From the NCBI GenBank assembly GCA_027592745.1, contig JAQCLG010000014.1, positions 1 through 42,625 of the forward strand: a stretch of DNA of 42,625 nucleotides. The letters run 5' to 3'. Below the pieces are notes generated by a model that saw only the letters and a list, made by a program, of their open reading frames with translations, searched no databases and had not been told where the DNA came from. Shown here piece after piece: positions 31,646 through 42,087 of the stretch. Every line of letters starts with the position of its first letter. Positions within the stretch are counted from its first letter, which is position 1. A program made the translations under genes and the position numbers. The DNA is from Pseudomonadota bacterium (GTDB lineage Bacteria; Pseudomonadota; Alphaproteobacteria; SP197).

Positions 31646-32470
31646 TCAGTCCGCTCCCGGATCGAGACCGATCAGGAAGAGGCCGGCAGCATCGGCTGCG
31701 GCGATGGTTGCGTCGCGGTCGACCACGAGGGTGCGGCCCGCCTCGATCGCGATGCCGGCAAAACCGGTGGCGGCGCAGCCCTCTACCGTCGCCGGGCCCA
31801 CGGTGGGCAGGTCGACGCGCTGTTCCTGGCCGCTCTTGGCACGCTTGATCAGGACCGGGCCCTTGGCCTGCCGCTTGAGTTCGCCGCAACGCCGGATCAG
31901 GGCATCGGTGCCCTCGATCGCCTCGATGCCCAGGACGACGCCGGCCTGGACCACCACCGCCTGGCCGACGTCGGAGCGTCCGAGCGCCTCCAGGATGGCA
32001 ACGCCGCGTGCGATGTCGGCCTGGTCCTCGGGGCCCGGTTCCAGCCTGCCCAGGTTGCCGCGCCGGGCCATCAGGCCACCGGCGACCTCCTGGATGGAGA
32101 CGATGCGGAAGCCTTCCTCCTGTTCCAGGGTACGCACCACGGCCGAAAGCAGGCCATCGTCTCCCGCCTTGAGCGCGCCGCGGGCCAGGAACCGCATCAT
32201 GCGGGCGTCGGGGCGCAGTTCGGCAAGGGACGGCCGGCGCACCGGGCCGGCCAGGACGATCTCCTCCACCCCGGCATCGCGGAAATGACGGATCGCGGTT
32301 GCCGCAGCACCCAGGCGGACCCAGGCATGGGGCCAGGCCCCGACGACCGCGGGGTCGGCGTGCTGTTCCAGCGCAACGATGAAGACGTCCCTGCCCTGTT
32401 CCCTGGCACGCGCGGCGATATAACCCGGCAGCGCACCGCCGCCGGCAACGATGCCCAGCCTAGTCGGCAT
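31646..32470 (-). CDS. lpxI: UDP-2,3-diacylglucosamine hydrolase LpxI
   Basis: MPTRLGIVAGGGALPGYIAARAREQGRDVFIVALEQHADP...; DUF1009/LpxI-type sequence between lpxA and lpxB. Confidence 0.92.
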   Translation of the reverse strand: MPTRLGIVAGGGALPGYIAARAREQGRDVFIVALEQHADPAVVGAWPHAWVRLGAAATAIRHFRDAGVEEIVLAGPVRRPSLAELRPDARMMRFLARGALKAGDDGLLSAVVRTLEQEEGFRIVSIQEVAGGLMARRGNLGRLEPGPEDQADIARGVAILEALGRSDVGQAVVVQAGVVLGIEAIEGTDALIRRCGELKRQAKGPVLIKRAKSGQEQRVDLPTVGPATVEGCAATGFAGIAIEAGRTLVVDRDATIAAADAAGLFLIGLDPGAD

Positions 32471-33260
32471 GTCCGTCACGGGGCTGGCAGATGCCGCGCT
32501 GGCTCTCGGAGCGCATGAAGCCGACGATGGCGGCAACCACGGAGTTGGCGCCGAAGACCTTGGCGACGTCGGAAAGGCGTTCCGACAAGGTGCCTTCATC
32601 GGCAAACAACAGGCGATAGGCGTTGCGCAGCGTATGGATGTCCTCGCGCTCGAAGCCGTGGCGCTTGAGGCCGACCAGGTTGAGGCCCATCAGATGGGCG
32701 CGGTCCCCGGTGACCGAACCGAAGGGAATGACATCCTGCTCGACACCGGACATGCCGCCGACCATGGCGTGATGGCCGATCCGCACGAACTGGTGGACCG
32801 CCGAGAGGCCGCCGATGATGGCGTGGTCACCGACCGAGACATGGCCGGCCAGGGTGGCGTTGTTGGCCATGATGACATGGTCGCCGATGGTGCAGTCGTG
32901 GGCGATGTGGGAGCCGACCATGAACAGGCAGTGATCGCCGACACGGGTGACGAGGCCGCCGCCTTCGGTGCCGGGGTTCATGGTGACGTGTTCGCGGATC
33001 TGGTTGCCCTTGCCGATGATCAACTCGCTCTTCTCGCCCTTGAACTTGAGGTCCTGGGGCTTGAGGCCGATCGAGGCGAAGGGAAAGATGTGGCAGTCCT
33101 CGCCGATGCGCGTCCGGCCGCCGACCACGACATGGGATTCGATGACCACGCCGCCGCCCAGCTCGACCTCGGCGCCGATCACGCTGTAGGGGCCGATGCG
33201 GACGTCTTCGGCCAGCCGTGCGCCGTCTTCGACGATGGCAGTGGGGTGGATCTGGGCCAT
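32460..33260 (-). CDS. lpxA: UDP-N-acetylglucosamine acyltransferase
   Basis: MAQIHPTAIVEDGARLAEDVRIGPYSVIGAEVELG; hexapeptide repeats. Confidence 0.97.
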   Translation of the reverse strand: MAQIHPTAIVEDGARLAEDVRIGPYSVIGAEVELGGGVVIESHVVVGGRTRIGEDCHIFPFASIGLKPQDLKFKGEKSELIIGKGNQIREHVTMNPGTEGGGLVTRVGDHCLFMVGSHIAHDCTIGDHVIMANNATLAGHVSVGDHAIIGGLSAVHQFVRIGHHAMVGGMSGVEQDVIPFGSVTGDRAHLMGLNLVGLKRHGFEREDIHTLRNAYRLLFADEGTLSERLSDVAKVFGANSVVAAIVGFMRSESQRGICQPRDGHAD

Positions 33261-33270
33261 GAAACCTGCT

Positions 33271-33750
33271 TCAGCTGTCGAGAATCATGGCGGAATAGGT
33301 CGCCTCGGCGACCACGGTGCCATCGACCCTGGCCTCCGCGGAGAACTTCCAGACCGGTCCCCGTTGCCGCACCTTGCGGACATGGACGTACATGACGTCG
33401 CCCGGGGTGACCGGCTTGCGGAAGCGCGCGCGGTCCACCGACATGAAATAGACGAGCTTGCCTTCGAATTCCTTGCCCAGCGTCTCGACCACCAGGACCG
33501 CGGCCGACTGCGCCATGGCCTCGATGATCAGCACGCCCGGCATGACCGGGCGGCGCGGGAAATGGCCCTGGAAGTGGGGCTCGTTGATCGAGACGTTCTT
33601 GATGCCCACGGCACCGACGTCGGCCACGACGTCGATCACCCGGTCGATCATGAGGAACGGATAGCGGTGCGGGATCATCTCCATCACCCGCTCGATGCCC
33701 ACGATATCGACGGTGCGCCCCGCCGGCTTCATCTGCGAATTGTCGTTCAT
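33271..33750 (-). CDS. fabZ: 3-hydroxyacyl-[ACP] dehydratase FabZ
   Basis: [20 protein letters not shown]...[26 protein letters not shown]; start at ATG 33750. Confidence 0.96.
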   Translation of the reverse strand: MNDNSQMKPAGRTVDIVGIERVMEMIPHRYPFLMIDRVIDVVADVGAVGIKNVSINEPHFQGHFPRRPVMPGVLIIEAMAQSAAVLVVETLGKEFEGKLVYFMSVDRARFRKPVTPGDVMYVHVRKVRQRGPVWKFSAEARVDGTVVAEATYSAMILDS

Positions 33751-34772
33751 GCCCCTTTGCCTCGACTGACCAGACGCCGGATCGCGATCTGCTGGCGCCA
33801 GAAATCCTTGATCGGGATGGCCGGCGCGCCCAGGTAGGTGCCGCCCGCCTCCAGGTCGTCGACGACGCCGCTCTGGGCTCCCACGCGCGCGCCCTTGCCG
33901 AGCTTGACGTGGTTGGCCAGGCCCGACTTGCCCCCGATCATGGCATAGTCGCCCATCTGGGAACTGCCCGCCAATCCCGCCTGGCCGGCCAGGATGCAAC
34001 CCCGCCCGATCTGCACGTTATGGGCAATCTGCACCTGATTATCAATCATGGTGCCCCGGCCGATGAAGGTGTCTCCGGTGGTGCCGCGGTCGATCGTCGT
34101 GTTGGCGCCAATCTCGACATCGTCCTCGATCACGACCCTGCCGGTATGGGGGATGCGCACGGGCCCGCGCGGCCCGACGGCAAAGCCGAACCCCTGGGTG
34201 CCGATCCGTGCCCCCGGATCGATTGCGACCCGGCTGCCCACGATACAGCACAACAGGCTCGCCCCCGAGCCGACCCGGCAGTCGTCGCCCAGGATCACGC
34301 CGGCGCCCAGGGTGGCACCGGCCTCGATGTGGCAACGCGCACCGATCCTTGCCCCAGCTCCGATCACCGCAAAGGCCTCGACCCGGCAGTCCGCGCCCAG
34401 TTCCGCTTCACGGTCGATGCGGGCATCGGGCGAGATCCAGGGTTCCGGAGCCGCCTGGGGGTAGAACTTCCGCGCGGCCAGGGCGAAGGCCAGGTAGGGC
34501 TGCTCGCAGACGATGACCGTCATGCCGGCGGGTGCCCGTGCGGCGAACTCGGCTGCAACCAGGCAGAACCCGGCCCGGCTCGCTTCGAACGCGGCGATGT
34601 ACTTGCGGTTGTCGAGGAAACTCAGGTCATCGGACCCGGCACCGTCGAGCGGGGCAACGTCCGCGATGACACGGTCGCCATCTGCGCCATCCTGCAGGCT
34701 GCCATCGACGGCGGCAGCGACCTCGCGGAGGGAAAACGGACCCGAACGGCTGAAAAAACGGGGATCCGACAC
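33747..34772 (-). CDS. lpxD: UDP-3-O-acylglucosamine N-acyltransferase (GTG start)
   Basis: [24 protein letters not shown]...[10 protein letters not shown]...[31 protein letters not shown]. Confidence 0.95.
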   Translation of the reverse strand: MSDPRFFSRSGPFSLREVAAAVDGSLQDGADGDRVIADVAPLDGAGSDDLSFLDNRKYIAAFEASRAGFCLVAAEFAARAPAGMTVIVCEQPYLAFALAARKFYPQAAPEPWISPDARIDREAELGADCRVEAFAVIGAGARIGARCHIEAGATLGAGVILGDDCRVGSGASLLCCIVGSRVAIDPGARIGTQGFGFAVGPRGPVRIPHTGRVVIEDDVEIGANTTIDRGTTGDTFIGRGTMIDNQVQIAHNVQIGRGCILAGQAGLAGSSQMGDYAMIGGKSGLANHVKLGKGARVGAQSGVVDDLEAGGTYLGAPAIPIKDFWRQQIAIRRLVSRGKGA

Positions 34773-34774
34773 GT

Positions 34775-35350
34775 TCAGTTGCCGCTTTGCGGCGTGAGCG
34801 TCACGGAGGGAAGTTCCTGGTCCAGACGGGCCAGGACATCGTCGGTGATATCGAGGGTTCGGGTGCCCACGAGCACGGCGGTCTGCGGTACGACGAGGTC
34901 GATGCCGCGCTCCTCGATCATCTGGGTCAGGATGTCGATGATGACCTGGCGTACCTGGCCGACACCGCCGGCATAGGTCTGCTCCAACAGCTGCTGCCGG
35001 TTGCGGACGTCTCGCTGCAGTTCCACGACCTTTTCCTCGAACTGGCGCCGCCGCTCGGCCAGGACTTCGGGGGAAAGGAGGGCAGCCTGCTCCTGCAGGT
35101 CCCTCTCCTCCTGCCGCAGGGCCCCCTCCTGCTGGGTCACCGTGTCGGTAAAGTTCTGCCGCAGGCTTTCCATCTGGCTCTCGATCGTCTGCCCGGCCTG
35201 AGATGCCCGCATGAGGTGCTGCAGATCGACCACCGCGACCACGGTGGGCTCCATCTGCTGTGCCCTGACGCTGCCGGCCAGTGCGCCCGAAAGGCTGAGG
35301 ACGCATAGGGCGGCGATCAGCCCGTGGCGCAGGATTCCGGGAACGGTCAT
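34775..35350 (-). CDS. OmpH/Skp-family periplasmic chaperone
   Basis: 191 aa with signal peptide; [31 protein letters not shown]..., coiled coil. Confidence 0.88.
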   Translation of the reverse strand: MTVPGILRHGLIAALCVLSLSGALAGSVRAQQMEPTVVAVVDLQHLMRASQAGQTIESQMESLRQNFTDTVTQQEGALRQEERDLQEQAALLSPEVLAERRRQFEEKVVELQRDVRNRQQLLEQTYAGGVGQVRQVIIDILTQMIEERGIDLVVPQTAVLVGTRTLDITDDVLARLDQELPSVTLTPQSGN

Positions 35351-37671
35351 CAGAAGGTCGTTCCGAAACTGAAGCGGAAGAACTCCGTGCGGTCGTAGTC
35401 GAGACGGCGAACGTCCTTGGCGAAGTCGAGGCGGATCGGACCCAGGGGCGACTGGTAGGCAAAGCCGATGCCGATCGAGCCGCGCAGGTAATTCTCGTCC
35501 TCGACGTTCTTGGCGTTGACGCCGGTGATCGAGTCCTCATCGAGGCTGTAGAGGGAACCCCAGTCGCTGAAGAGACGCCCGGTCAGACCCAGTTCCCGGG
35601 GCAGGCCCAAGGGAACGGTCAGCTCGAAGGATGCCGCGTAGAAGATGTTACCGCCAAGCGAATCTCCGGTATCGACGTCGCGCGGGCCGACACCGGCAGG
35701 CTCGAAGCCACGCAGGCTGGCGCCGCCCAGGAAGAAACGATCCTGGATGCGCACGTCCTCACCGAACAGCCCGAAGATCCTGCCGCCTTCCAGCTTGAAG
35801 CTGCCGGTCCAGTCCTGCGCAAACGGATAATAGACCGTGCCGCTGCCGCGCTGACGGAAGAACTTGGCATTGCCCCCCAGACCCGCGAAATCATGGCCGA
35901 ACTGCAGCAGGTAGCCACTGGTGGGGTTGAGGGCATCGTTGCGCCGGTCATAGGTCAGTTCATTGCCGACCGCCGACGTGACCGTGGTGCCTTCCTGATC
36001 CTGAATGTAGATCGAGGCGTCCGAGTCGACATCCTCGATCGTTGTCGAGGCAAGTGTGTAGTAGAGCGACTGCCGCAAGTGCTCGGTGACCGGATAGCCC
36101 ATACGCAGGACTAACCCGATGTTGTCCTGTGTATAGGACGACTCGCTTTGCAGATCGAGCCGGCGCTTGAAGATGTCGAAGCCGGCTGACAGGTCGCGGT
36201 CGAGGAAATACGGCTCGGTGAAGCTCAGGCCGATCGTCTGGCGGCGGCTGGACAGCGCAAGGTCCAGGGAGAGCCGCTGACCTTTGCCCAGCAGATTGCG
36301 TTCGCGGATCGAGATGGTGAACAGCACACTGTCGAAGGTCGAAAAACCGGCACCGATCGAAAGTTCGCCGGTCGACTTCTCCTCGACGGCGACGTTGATC
36401 ACGGTCGTGTCGGGCTGGGTGCCCGGTTCGGTCGTGACTTCGACGGTGTTGAAGAAGTCGAGCTCGCGCACGAGCTTTTCCGAACGCTGCAGACGCGCCA
36501 GGTTGAAGGCATCGCCCTCGGCCAGCTTGAACTGGCGGCGGATGACTTCGTCCTCCGTACGGAAGTTGCCGTAGATGTTGATCTCTTCGACGTAGATATG
36601 CTCGCCTTCGCCGACCAAGAAGTTGACGTCGACGGTCAGGTTCTCGCGGTCGCGCTGGGCGCGCGGACGCACGTTGACGAAGGCAAAGCCCCGGTTGCCC
36701 AGTTCGATCGTCATGTCCTGGACGACGTCCTCGACCTCCTGGGCGTCGTACCAGTCGCCGGGATCCATCGTCACTTCGCCTTCGATGTCCGCAGGCTCCA
36801 GACCGCGCAGTTCACTGATCACGCCGACTTCGCCGAACTGATAGCGCGGTCCTTCCTCGATGGTGAAGGTGATGAAGAAGTCGCGCCGGTCCGCGGTCAG
36901 GTCGGCCACCACCGACAGCACGCGGAAGTCTGCGTAGCCGCGGGAAAGGTAGAAGCGGCGGAGCAGTTCCTGGTCGAAGGCCAGGCGGTCGGGATCGTAG
37001 GTGTCGTCGGTCGTGAAGAAACGGTACCAGGCCGATTCCTTGGTCGCGATTTCCTCGCGCAGGCTGCCGTCGGAATAGGCTTCGTTGCCGATGAAGTTGA
37101 TCTCGCGAACCTTGGTGGGATCGCCCTCGTCGACCTCGAACACCAGGTCGACGCGGTTCTGCTCCTGTCGGATCACCTTGGGTTCGACCGTGGCCGAGAA
37201 ATGCCCATTGCGACGGTAAATCTCGAGGATGCGCGCGACGTCGTTCTGCACCTTGGTGCGGGTGTAGACGGTGCGCGGCCGAAGCTGGACCTCGGCCTCG
37301 AGATCCTCGCTCTTGAGGTCGCGGTTACCCTCGAAGGCGATGCGGTTGATGATCGGGTTCTCGACCACCTGGACGATCAGGCTGTCGCCTTCCCGGCGGA
37401 TCGACACGTCGGCGAACATGCCGGTTGCAAACAGGCTCTTGAGGCTGTCGTCGATCTGCCGCGGGTCGAAGGCATCGCCGACGTCGACCGTCATGTAGCT
37501 GGCGATGGTCTCGGGCTCGATGCGCTGGTTGCCGGTGACCACGATCTGCTCGATGTACTGGGAGGTCTGCGCGGCCGCGGGTTGCGCGGTCGCGGCGACC
37601 CCGGCCCAGACGAGAACCAGGGCAAGACAGAGAGTGCGCACGAGCGCGCCTGTTGAGCCGATTCTCATCAC
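35350..37671 (-). CDS. bamA: outer membrane protein assembly factor BamA
   Basis: 773 aa with POTRA repeats and C-terminal barrel ending ...[40 protein letters not shown]. Confidence 0.97.
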   Translation of the reverse strand: MMRIGSTGALVRTLCLALVLVWAGVAATAQPAAAQTSQYIEQIVVTGNQRIEPETIASYMTVDVGDAFDPRQIDDSLKSLFATGMFADVSIRREGDSLIVQVVENPIINRIAFEGNRDLKSEDLEAEVQLRPRTVYTRTKVQNDVARILEIYRRNGHFSATVEPKVIRQEQNRVDLVFEVDEGDPTKVREINFIGNEAYSDGSLREEIATKESAWYRFFTTDDTYDPDRLAFDQELLRRFYLSRGYADFRVLSVVADLTADRRDFFITFTIEEGPRYQFGEVGVISELRGLEPADIEGEVTMDPGDWYDAQEVEDVVQDMTIELGNRGFAFVNVRPRAQRDRENLTVDVNFLVGEGEHIYVEEINIYGNFRTEDEVIRRQFKLAEGDAFNLARLQRSEKLVRELDFFNTVEVTTEPGTQPDTTVINVAVEEKSTGELSIGAGFSTFDSVLFTISIRERNLLGKGQRLSLDLALSSRRQTIGLSFTEPYFLDRDLSAGFDIFKRRLDLQSESSYTQDNIGLVLRMGYPVTEHLRQSLYYTLASTTIEDVDSDASIYIQDQEGTTVTSAVGNELTYDRRNDALNPTSGYLLQFGHDFAGLGGNAKFFRQRGSGTVYYPFAQDWTGSFKLEGGRIFGLFGEDVRIQDRFFLGGASLRGFEPAGVGPRDVDTGDSLGGNIFYAASFELTVPLGLPRELGLTGRLFSDWGSLYSLDEDSITGVNAKNVEDENYLRGSIGIGFAYQSPLGPIRLDFAKDVRRLDYDRTEFFRFSFGTTF

Positions 37672-38805
37672 TCAGGACACCAGACCGGACAGGAAATCGA
37701 CCAGCCCGAAGCGGGACAGGTCGTTGAACGTGAAGAACAGGAACAATGCACCAACCAGCCCCATGCCGACAAAGAAACCGTACTCCTGCGCCTTGACGCT
37801 GAGGGGCCGTCCCCGGAACGCCTCAATGACATAAAACATGAGGTGGCCGCCGTCGAGCATGGGAACGGGAAACAGGTTGATCAGCCCCAGGTTGACCGAG
37901 AGGATCGCCATGAAGGTGATCAGGCTGGGCAGCCCGTGTTCGGCGACATTGCTCGACATCTGGGCGATGCCCAGGGGGCCGGCAAGATCGCTGCTGCTCT
38001 GGGTACCGCCGATGATCTTGCCAAGGAAATCGAAGATCCGCATTGACCAGGCCCAGGTCTCCTCGACCCCGCCCCACAGGGCCTGGGGCAGCGGCACCGG
38101 CTCGAAGACGACGTTGTCGTTGCGCACGCCAAGGCGCCCCATGGCGTGTTCGTTGCCGTTGCCGTCGGTCTCCATGACCGTGTCGGGAACCACCGTGAGG
38201 GCGAGGATTTCGTCGCCGCGGGCGACCTCGAAGGCAAGCGGCTGGCCCGCGCTGGTGCTGACGATGTACTGAAGCTCGTCGAAGCGGTCGAGATTGGCGC
38301 CATCGACCGAAAGCACCCGGTCGCCGGCCTGCAGCCCGGCGGTTTCGGCCGCACTGCCGGCCATGACCTCGGTGATCTCGGGCAGAGACTGGCTGCGGCC
38401 GACGATGGCAAAGACGGCGGCAAAGAGCACGATGGCAAGGATGAAGTTGGCGATCGGACCGCCGGCGACGATGGCGAAGCGTTGCCAGACCCGCTTGGCG
38501 GGAAAGGCCTGGGCCTTTTCCTCCTCGGTCCATTGTTCGCCGCCCTCGCCGTCCGGCCCGGTGTCGCTCTGGCCGAACATTTTGACGTAGCCGCCCAGCG
38601 GCAGCAGCGCGATCTTCCAGCGGGTGCCTTGGCGGTCGTTCCAGCCGAAGAGTTCCGGGCCGAAGCCGATCGAGAAGACTTCCACCTTCACGCCGTTGAA
38701 GCGGGCGGTCAGAAAATGGCCGAGCTCGTGGAAAAAGACGATCACGGTGATCGTCAGGAGGAATGCCCCCCCGTAGGTCCAGATGCTCGAGAAAAACAGG
38801 TCCAT
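37672..38805 (-). CDS. rseP: RseP site-2 metalloprotease
   Basis: FFHELGHFLTARFNGVKVEVFSIGFGPELFGW; PDZ region; NLFPVPMLDGGHL. Confidence 0.96.
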   Translation of the reverse strand: MDLFFSSIWTYGGAFLLTITVIVFFHELGHFLTARFNGVKVEVFSIGFGPELFGWNDRQGTRWKIALLPLGGYVKMFGQSDTGPDGEGGEQWTEEEKAQAFPAKRVWQRFAIVAGGPIANFILAIVLFAAVFAIVGRSQSLPEITEVMAGSAAETAGLQAGDRVLSVDGANLDRFDELQYIVSTSAGQPLAFEVARGDEILALTVVPDTVMETDGNGNEHAMGRLGVRNDNVVFEPVPLPQALWGGVEETWAWSMRIFDFLGKIIGGTQSSSDLAGPLGIAQMSSNVAEHGLPSLITFMAILSVNLGLINLFPVPMLDGGHLMFYVIEAFRGRPLSVKAQEYGFFVGMGLVGALFLFFTFNDLSRFGLVDFLSGLVS

Positions 38806-38819
38806 GGATCGTGATACTC

Positions 38820-39992
38820 TCAGGCCGCAGCCATCATGAGGGATTCTGCCGTGCTCCGGGCTTCATCGTCCACGGCGTGAACCTCCTCCAGGGAATCGGC
38901 GCTGTGACCGACGAGGCGTTCCAGGGTTTCTTCGACGATGGCGACAATATCGAGGAAGCCGATGCGCCGGTCCAGAAATCCTCGCACCGCTACCTCGTTG
39001 GCGGCGTTGAGCACGGTCGGCGCGGCACGTCCCGCCCGCAGGGCATCCCGGGCGACACGAAGAGCCGAAAATCGTTGTTCATCAGGGCTTTCAAACGAGA
39101 GGCTCTTTTGTTGGACGAAGTCCAGCTTCGCCGATGGACCAGCCATGCGGTCGGGCCAGGCCAGAGTATAGGCGATCGGTGTGCGCATGTCGGGGCTGCC
39201 GAGCTGAGCCAGCACCGATCCGTCGATGTAGGCGACCATGCTGTGAATCACCGACTCCGGGTGGACGACGATCTCGATCCGGGGCTCGGGCACGGGAAAC
39301 AGGTGGCTGGCCTCGATCAGTTCCAGACCCTTGTTCATCATGGTCGCGGAATCGATGGAGATCTTGGCGCCCATGCTCCAGTTCGGGTGGGCCAGGGCCT
39401 GCTCGGGTGTCGCCGCGGCCATGTCCTGCCGGCTACGGTTGCGGAACGGGCCGCCCGAGGCGGTCAGGATCAGCCGCTCGACCCGTTCGGGATTCTTGAA
39501 GTCGAAGACCTGGTGGATCGCATTGTGCTCGGAATCGACCGGCAGCAGGATGCTGCCGCTGCGGGCGCAGGCAGCCATGACGATCGCACCGGCGCAGACC
39601 AGCGCCTCCTTGTTGGCCAGCGCCACCATGGCGCCGCGCTCGATCGCGGCCAGCGTGGGGGCAAGGCCTGCCGCCCCGGTGATCGCCGACATAACCCACT
39701 CGGCTGGCCGGGCCGCGGCATCGGCCAGGGCCTGGGGACCGCCGCCAACCTCGATTCCGGTGCCGGCCAGTTCCTGCCTGAGATCGCCGTAACAGCTTTC
39801 ATCGCCCACGGCGACGAAGCGTGCCCCGAACTCGCGCGCCAGCCCGGCAAGGCCGGCGGTGTTGCGGTGGGCGGTGAGCGCCTCGACCCGGAAGCGGTCA
39901 CGGTTGCGGCGCAGCAGGTCGATCGTGTTCAGGCCGACCGATCCCGTCGCGCCGAGCACCGTAACGCTGCGCAATGGGCCAGCGGCCACCAT
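38820..39992 (-). CDS. dxr: 1-deoxy-D-xylulose 5-phosphate reductoisomerase
   Basis: SVTVLGATGSVGLNTIDLLRRNRDRF...ALANKEALVCAG...LPVDSEHNAI. Confidence 0.97.
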   Translation of the reverse strand: MVAAGPLRSVTVLGATGSVGLNTIDLLRRNRDRFRVEALTAHRNTAGLAGLAREFGARFVAVGDESCYGDLRQELAGTGIEVGGGPQALADAAARPAEWVMSAITGAAGLAPTLAAIERGAMVALANKEALVCAGAIVMAACARSGSILLPVDSEHNAIHQVFDFKNPERVERLILTASGGPFRNRSRQDMAAATPEQALAHPNWSMGAKISIDSATMMNKGLELIEASHLFPVPEPRIEIVVHPESVIHSMVAYIDGSVLAQLGSPDMRTPIAYTLAWPDRMAGPSAKLDFVQQKSLSFESPDEQRFSALRVARDALRAGRAAPTVLNAANEVAVRGFLDRRIGFLDIVAIVEETLERLVGHSADSLEEVHAVDDEARSTAESLMMAAA

Positions 39993-40807
39993 CAGTTTCC
40001 CCTCGTGGCCAGCGAGACCATGACGATCAGGGCAAAGACCGGTGCCGCGGTGGCGAGCGAATCAAGACGGTCCATGATGCCGCCATGACCTGGGATCAGG
40101 CGTCCGCTGTCCTTGGTCTTCCAGCGCCGCTTGACCCACGATTCGAAGAGATCCCCGATCTGGGCCGCGATACCCACCAGCGTTGCCATCAGTGCCCCGC
40201 CGCCCATGGAACTGTCGAGCAGGAAGGGCGCCAGGGTGGCGCCGAAGAGGGCCGAGGAGGCAAGGCCGCCCAAGGCACCCGACCAGGTCTTGGAGGGACT
40301 GATGGCGGGGGCCAGCTTGGGTCCACCGATCGTGCGTCCAACCGAAAAGGCACCAATGTCGGAGAACCAGACGACGGCAAAGAGCCAGAGAATGACCAAT
40401 GGACCGCCCACGCCAACGTGGATCCAGAGCATGGCGGCAAGCGGAAGGGTGGCATAGAGCGAACCGCCCGCCGACCAGCCGCCGCCTTCGCCGCCCCGCC
40501 GGACCAGCGCGAACATGGCCGTGCCGACCGCACCCATCACGACGCAGTAGAGGGCCAGGACAATGCTGCCGTGCCAGGCGAGCGCGAACCAGACGGCAAC
40601 CACGGCCGCGCACGCCGCCCAACGGCCCGCGCTGCGCGTCATCTCGAACCACTCCCAGGCCACCCCCAGCGCCAGGAGCAGCACGAAACCCTTGAAGAAC
40701 CAGCCGCCCAGCAGGTCGGTACCGACCGCCAGGACGGCCAGCACGATGCCCGAAACCAGCCGCTTGGCCAGTTCGGCGCCCTGATCAGGCCGGGGCGACT
40801 GCGCCAT
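39992..40807 (-). CDS. cdsA: phosphatidate cytidylyltransferase
   Basis: Polytopic; VWFSDIGAFSVGRTIGGPKLAPAISPSKTWSGALGGLASS...IPGHGGIMDRLDSL. Start coordinate approximate. Confidence 0.95.
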   Translation of the reverse strand: MAQSPRPDQGAELAKRLVSGIVLAVLAVGTDLLGGWFFKGFVLLLALGVAWEWFEMTRSAGRWAACAAVVAVWFALAWHGSIVLALYCVVMGAVGTAMFALVRRGGEGGGWSAGGSLYATLPLAAMLWIHVGVGGPLVILWLFAVVWFSDIGAFSVGRTIGGPKLAPAISPSKTWSGALGGLASSALFGATLAPFLLDSSMGGGALMATLVGIAAQIGDLFESWVKRRWKTKDSGRLIPGHGGIMDRLDSLATAAPVFALIVMVSLATRGN

Positions 40808-41525
40808 AACGTCGGTCACGGCTGTGGAACTCCTCGATGGCCTCTTCCAGATCGGCACGACCGAAGTCGGGCCACAGGACGGGGGTGAAGACGAACTCGG
40901 CATAGGCGGCCTGCCAGAGCAGGAAATTGCTCAGGCGCTGCTCGCCGCTGGTGCGCAGGATCAAGTCGGGATCGGGCAGGCCGGCCGTATCGAGCCGGTC
41001 GGCGATCAGCTCTTGCGTCACGGCCTCGGGCCGGAGCATGCCAGCGGCGACATCGGACGCAATGGCGCGGGCGACCCGCGCCAGTTCATCCCGCCCGCCG
41101 TAGTTCAGGGCGACCGTCAGCGTCAGGCGCGCATTGCCGCTGGTCAGGGCCGCTGCTTCCTCCATCAGCGTGACAATGTCGCCGGGCATGCGGCGTGGAT
41201 CGCCGATGAAGCGCAGGCGCACGCCGCGGGCGGCCAGTTCGCGCAGTTCCTTGCGGATGTAGAAGCGCATCAGGCCAAGGAGGTCGTCGATTTCACCGGT
41301 CGGCCGCTTCCAGTTCTCCGAGGAGAAGGCGTAGATCGTCAGGAACTCGATCCCCAGTTCCATGCAGGCGCGGATCGTGCGCCGTACGGCCTCGGCCCCG
41401 GCCTGGTGGCCGGCGGCCCTGGGCAGGCCGCGCACACCGGCCCAGCGGCCGTTGCCGTCCATGATGACGGCGACATGGCGCGGCGGCGGGCGTTGGGCGT
41501 CGGGTTGTGGGGCGGCGTTGGCCAA
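40785..41525 (-). CDS. uppS: undecaprenyl diphosphate synthase (probable TTG start)
   Basis: RHVAVIMDGNGRWAGVRGLPRAAGHQAGAEAVR...LTIYAFSSENWKRP; TTG at 41523-41525 just after the frr stop. Confidence 0.95.
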   Translation of the reverse strand: MANAAPQPDAQRPPPRHVAVIMDGNGRWAGVRGLPRAAGHQAGAEAVRRTIRACMELGIEFLTIYAFSSENWKRPTGEIDDLLGLMRFYIRKELRELAARGVRLRFIGDPRRMPGDIVTLMEEAAALTSGNARLTLTVALNYGGRDELARVARAIASDVAAGMLRPEAVTQELIADRLDTAGLPDPDLILRTSGEQRLSNFLLWQAAYAEFVFTPVLWPDFGRADLEEAIEEFHSRDRRYGAVAPA

Positions 41526-41529
41526 GAGC

Positions 41530-42087
41530 TCAGACCTGCATGATCTCGGCCTGTTTGGCGGCAAGCAGCTCGTCGATCTTGGCGACCTCGGCATCGGTCA
41601 GCGACTGGATCTCGTCGGACATGCGATGCTGCTCGTTCTGCGAGATCTCGCCGTCCTTTTCCATGCGCTTGAGGGCGTCCATGCCGTCGCGGCGGACGTT
41701 GCGCACGGAGATCTTGGCCTGTTCGCAGTACTTGCCGGCCACCTTGGTCAGGTCCTTGCGCCGTTCCTCGTCGAGGGCGGGAATGGGAATGCGCACCAGG
41801 GTGCCGTCGCTCTGGGGATTGAGGCCGAGGCCGGCATTGGTGATCGCCTTCTCGACCGACTTCACCAGGCCCTTGTCCCAGACCTGGACGGTCAGCAGGC
41901 GAGCCTCGGCAGCGGCGATGTTGCCGACCTGGTTGAGCGGCACGCTGGAGCCATAGGCATCGACCATCACCGGGTCGAGGAAGCTGACCGAGGCGCGACC
42001 GGTCCTCAGGCCGTTGAGCTCCTTCTTGAGCACATCGACGGCGCCTTCCATGCGGCGCTTGAGATCCTTGGTGATGGCGTTAGCCAT
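41530..42087 (-). CDS. frr: ribosome recycling factor
   Basis: 185 aa; [57 protein letters not shown]. Confidence 0.97.
   Translation of the reverse strand: MANAITKDLKRRMEGAVDVLKKELNGLRTGRASVSFLDPVMVDAYGSSVPLNQVGNIAAAEARLLTVQVWDKGLVKSVEKAITNAGLGLNPQSDGTLVRIPIPALDEERRKDLTKVAGKYCEQAKISVRNVRRDGMDALKRMEKDGEISQNEQHRMSDEIQSLTDAEVAKIDELLAAKQAEIMQV

Noticed and set aside
30272-32518. 748-aa plus-strand ORF over lpxB/lpxI
   Set aside because: Antisense shadow ORF in GC-rich DNA; the minus strand encodes well-recognised LpxB and LpxI.
38140-38240. Possible frameshift or odd domain in rseP
   Set aside because: The 377-aa ORF reads continuously through HELGH, PDZ and NLFPVPMLDGGH motifs; ordinary.
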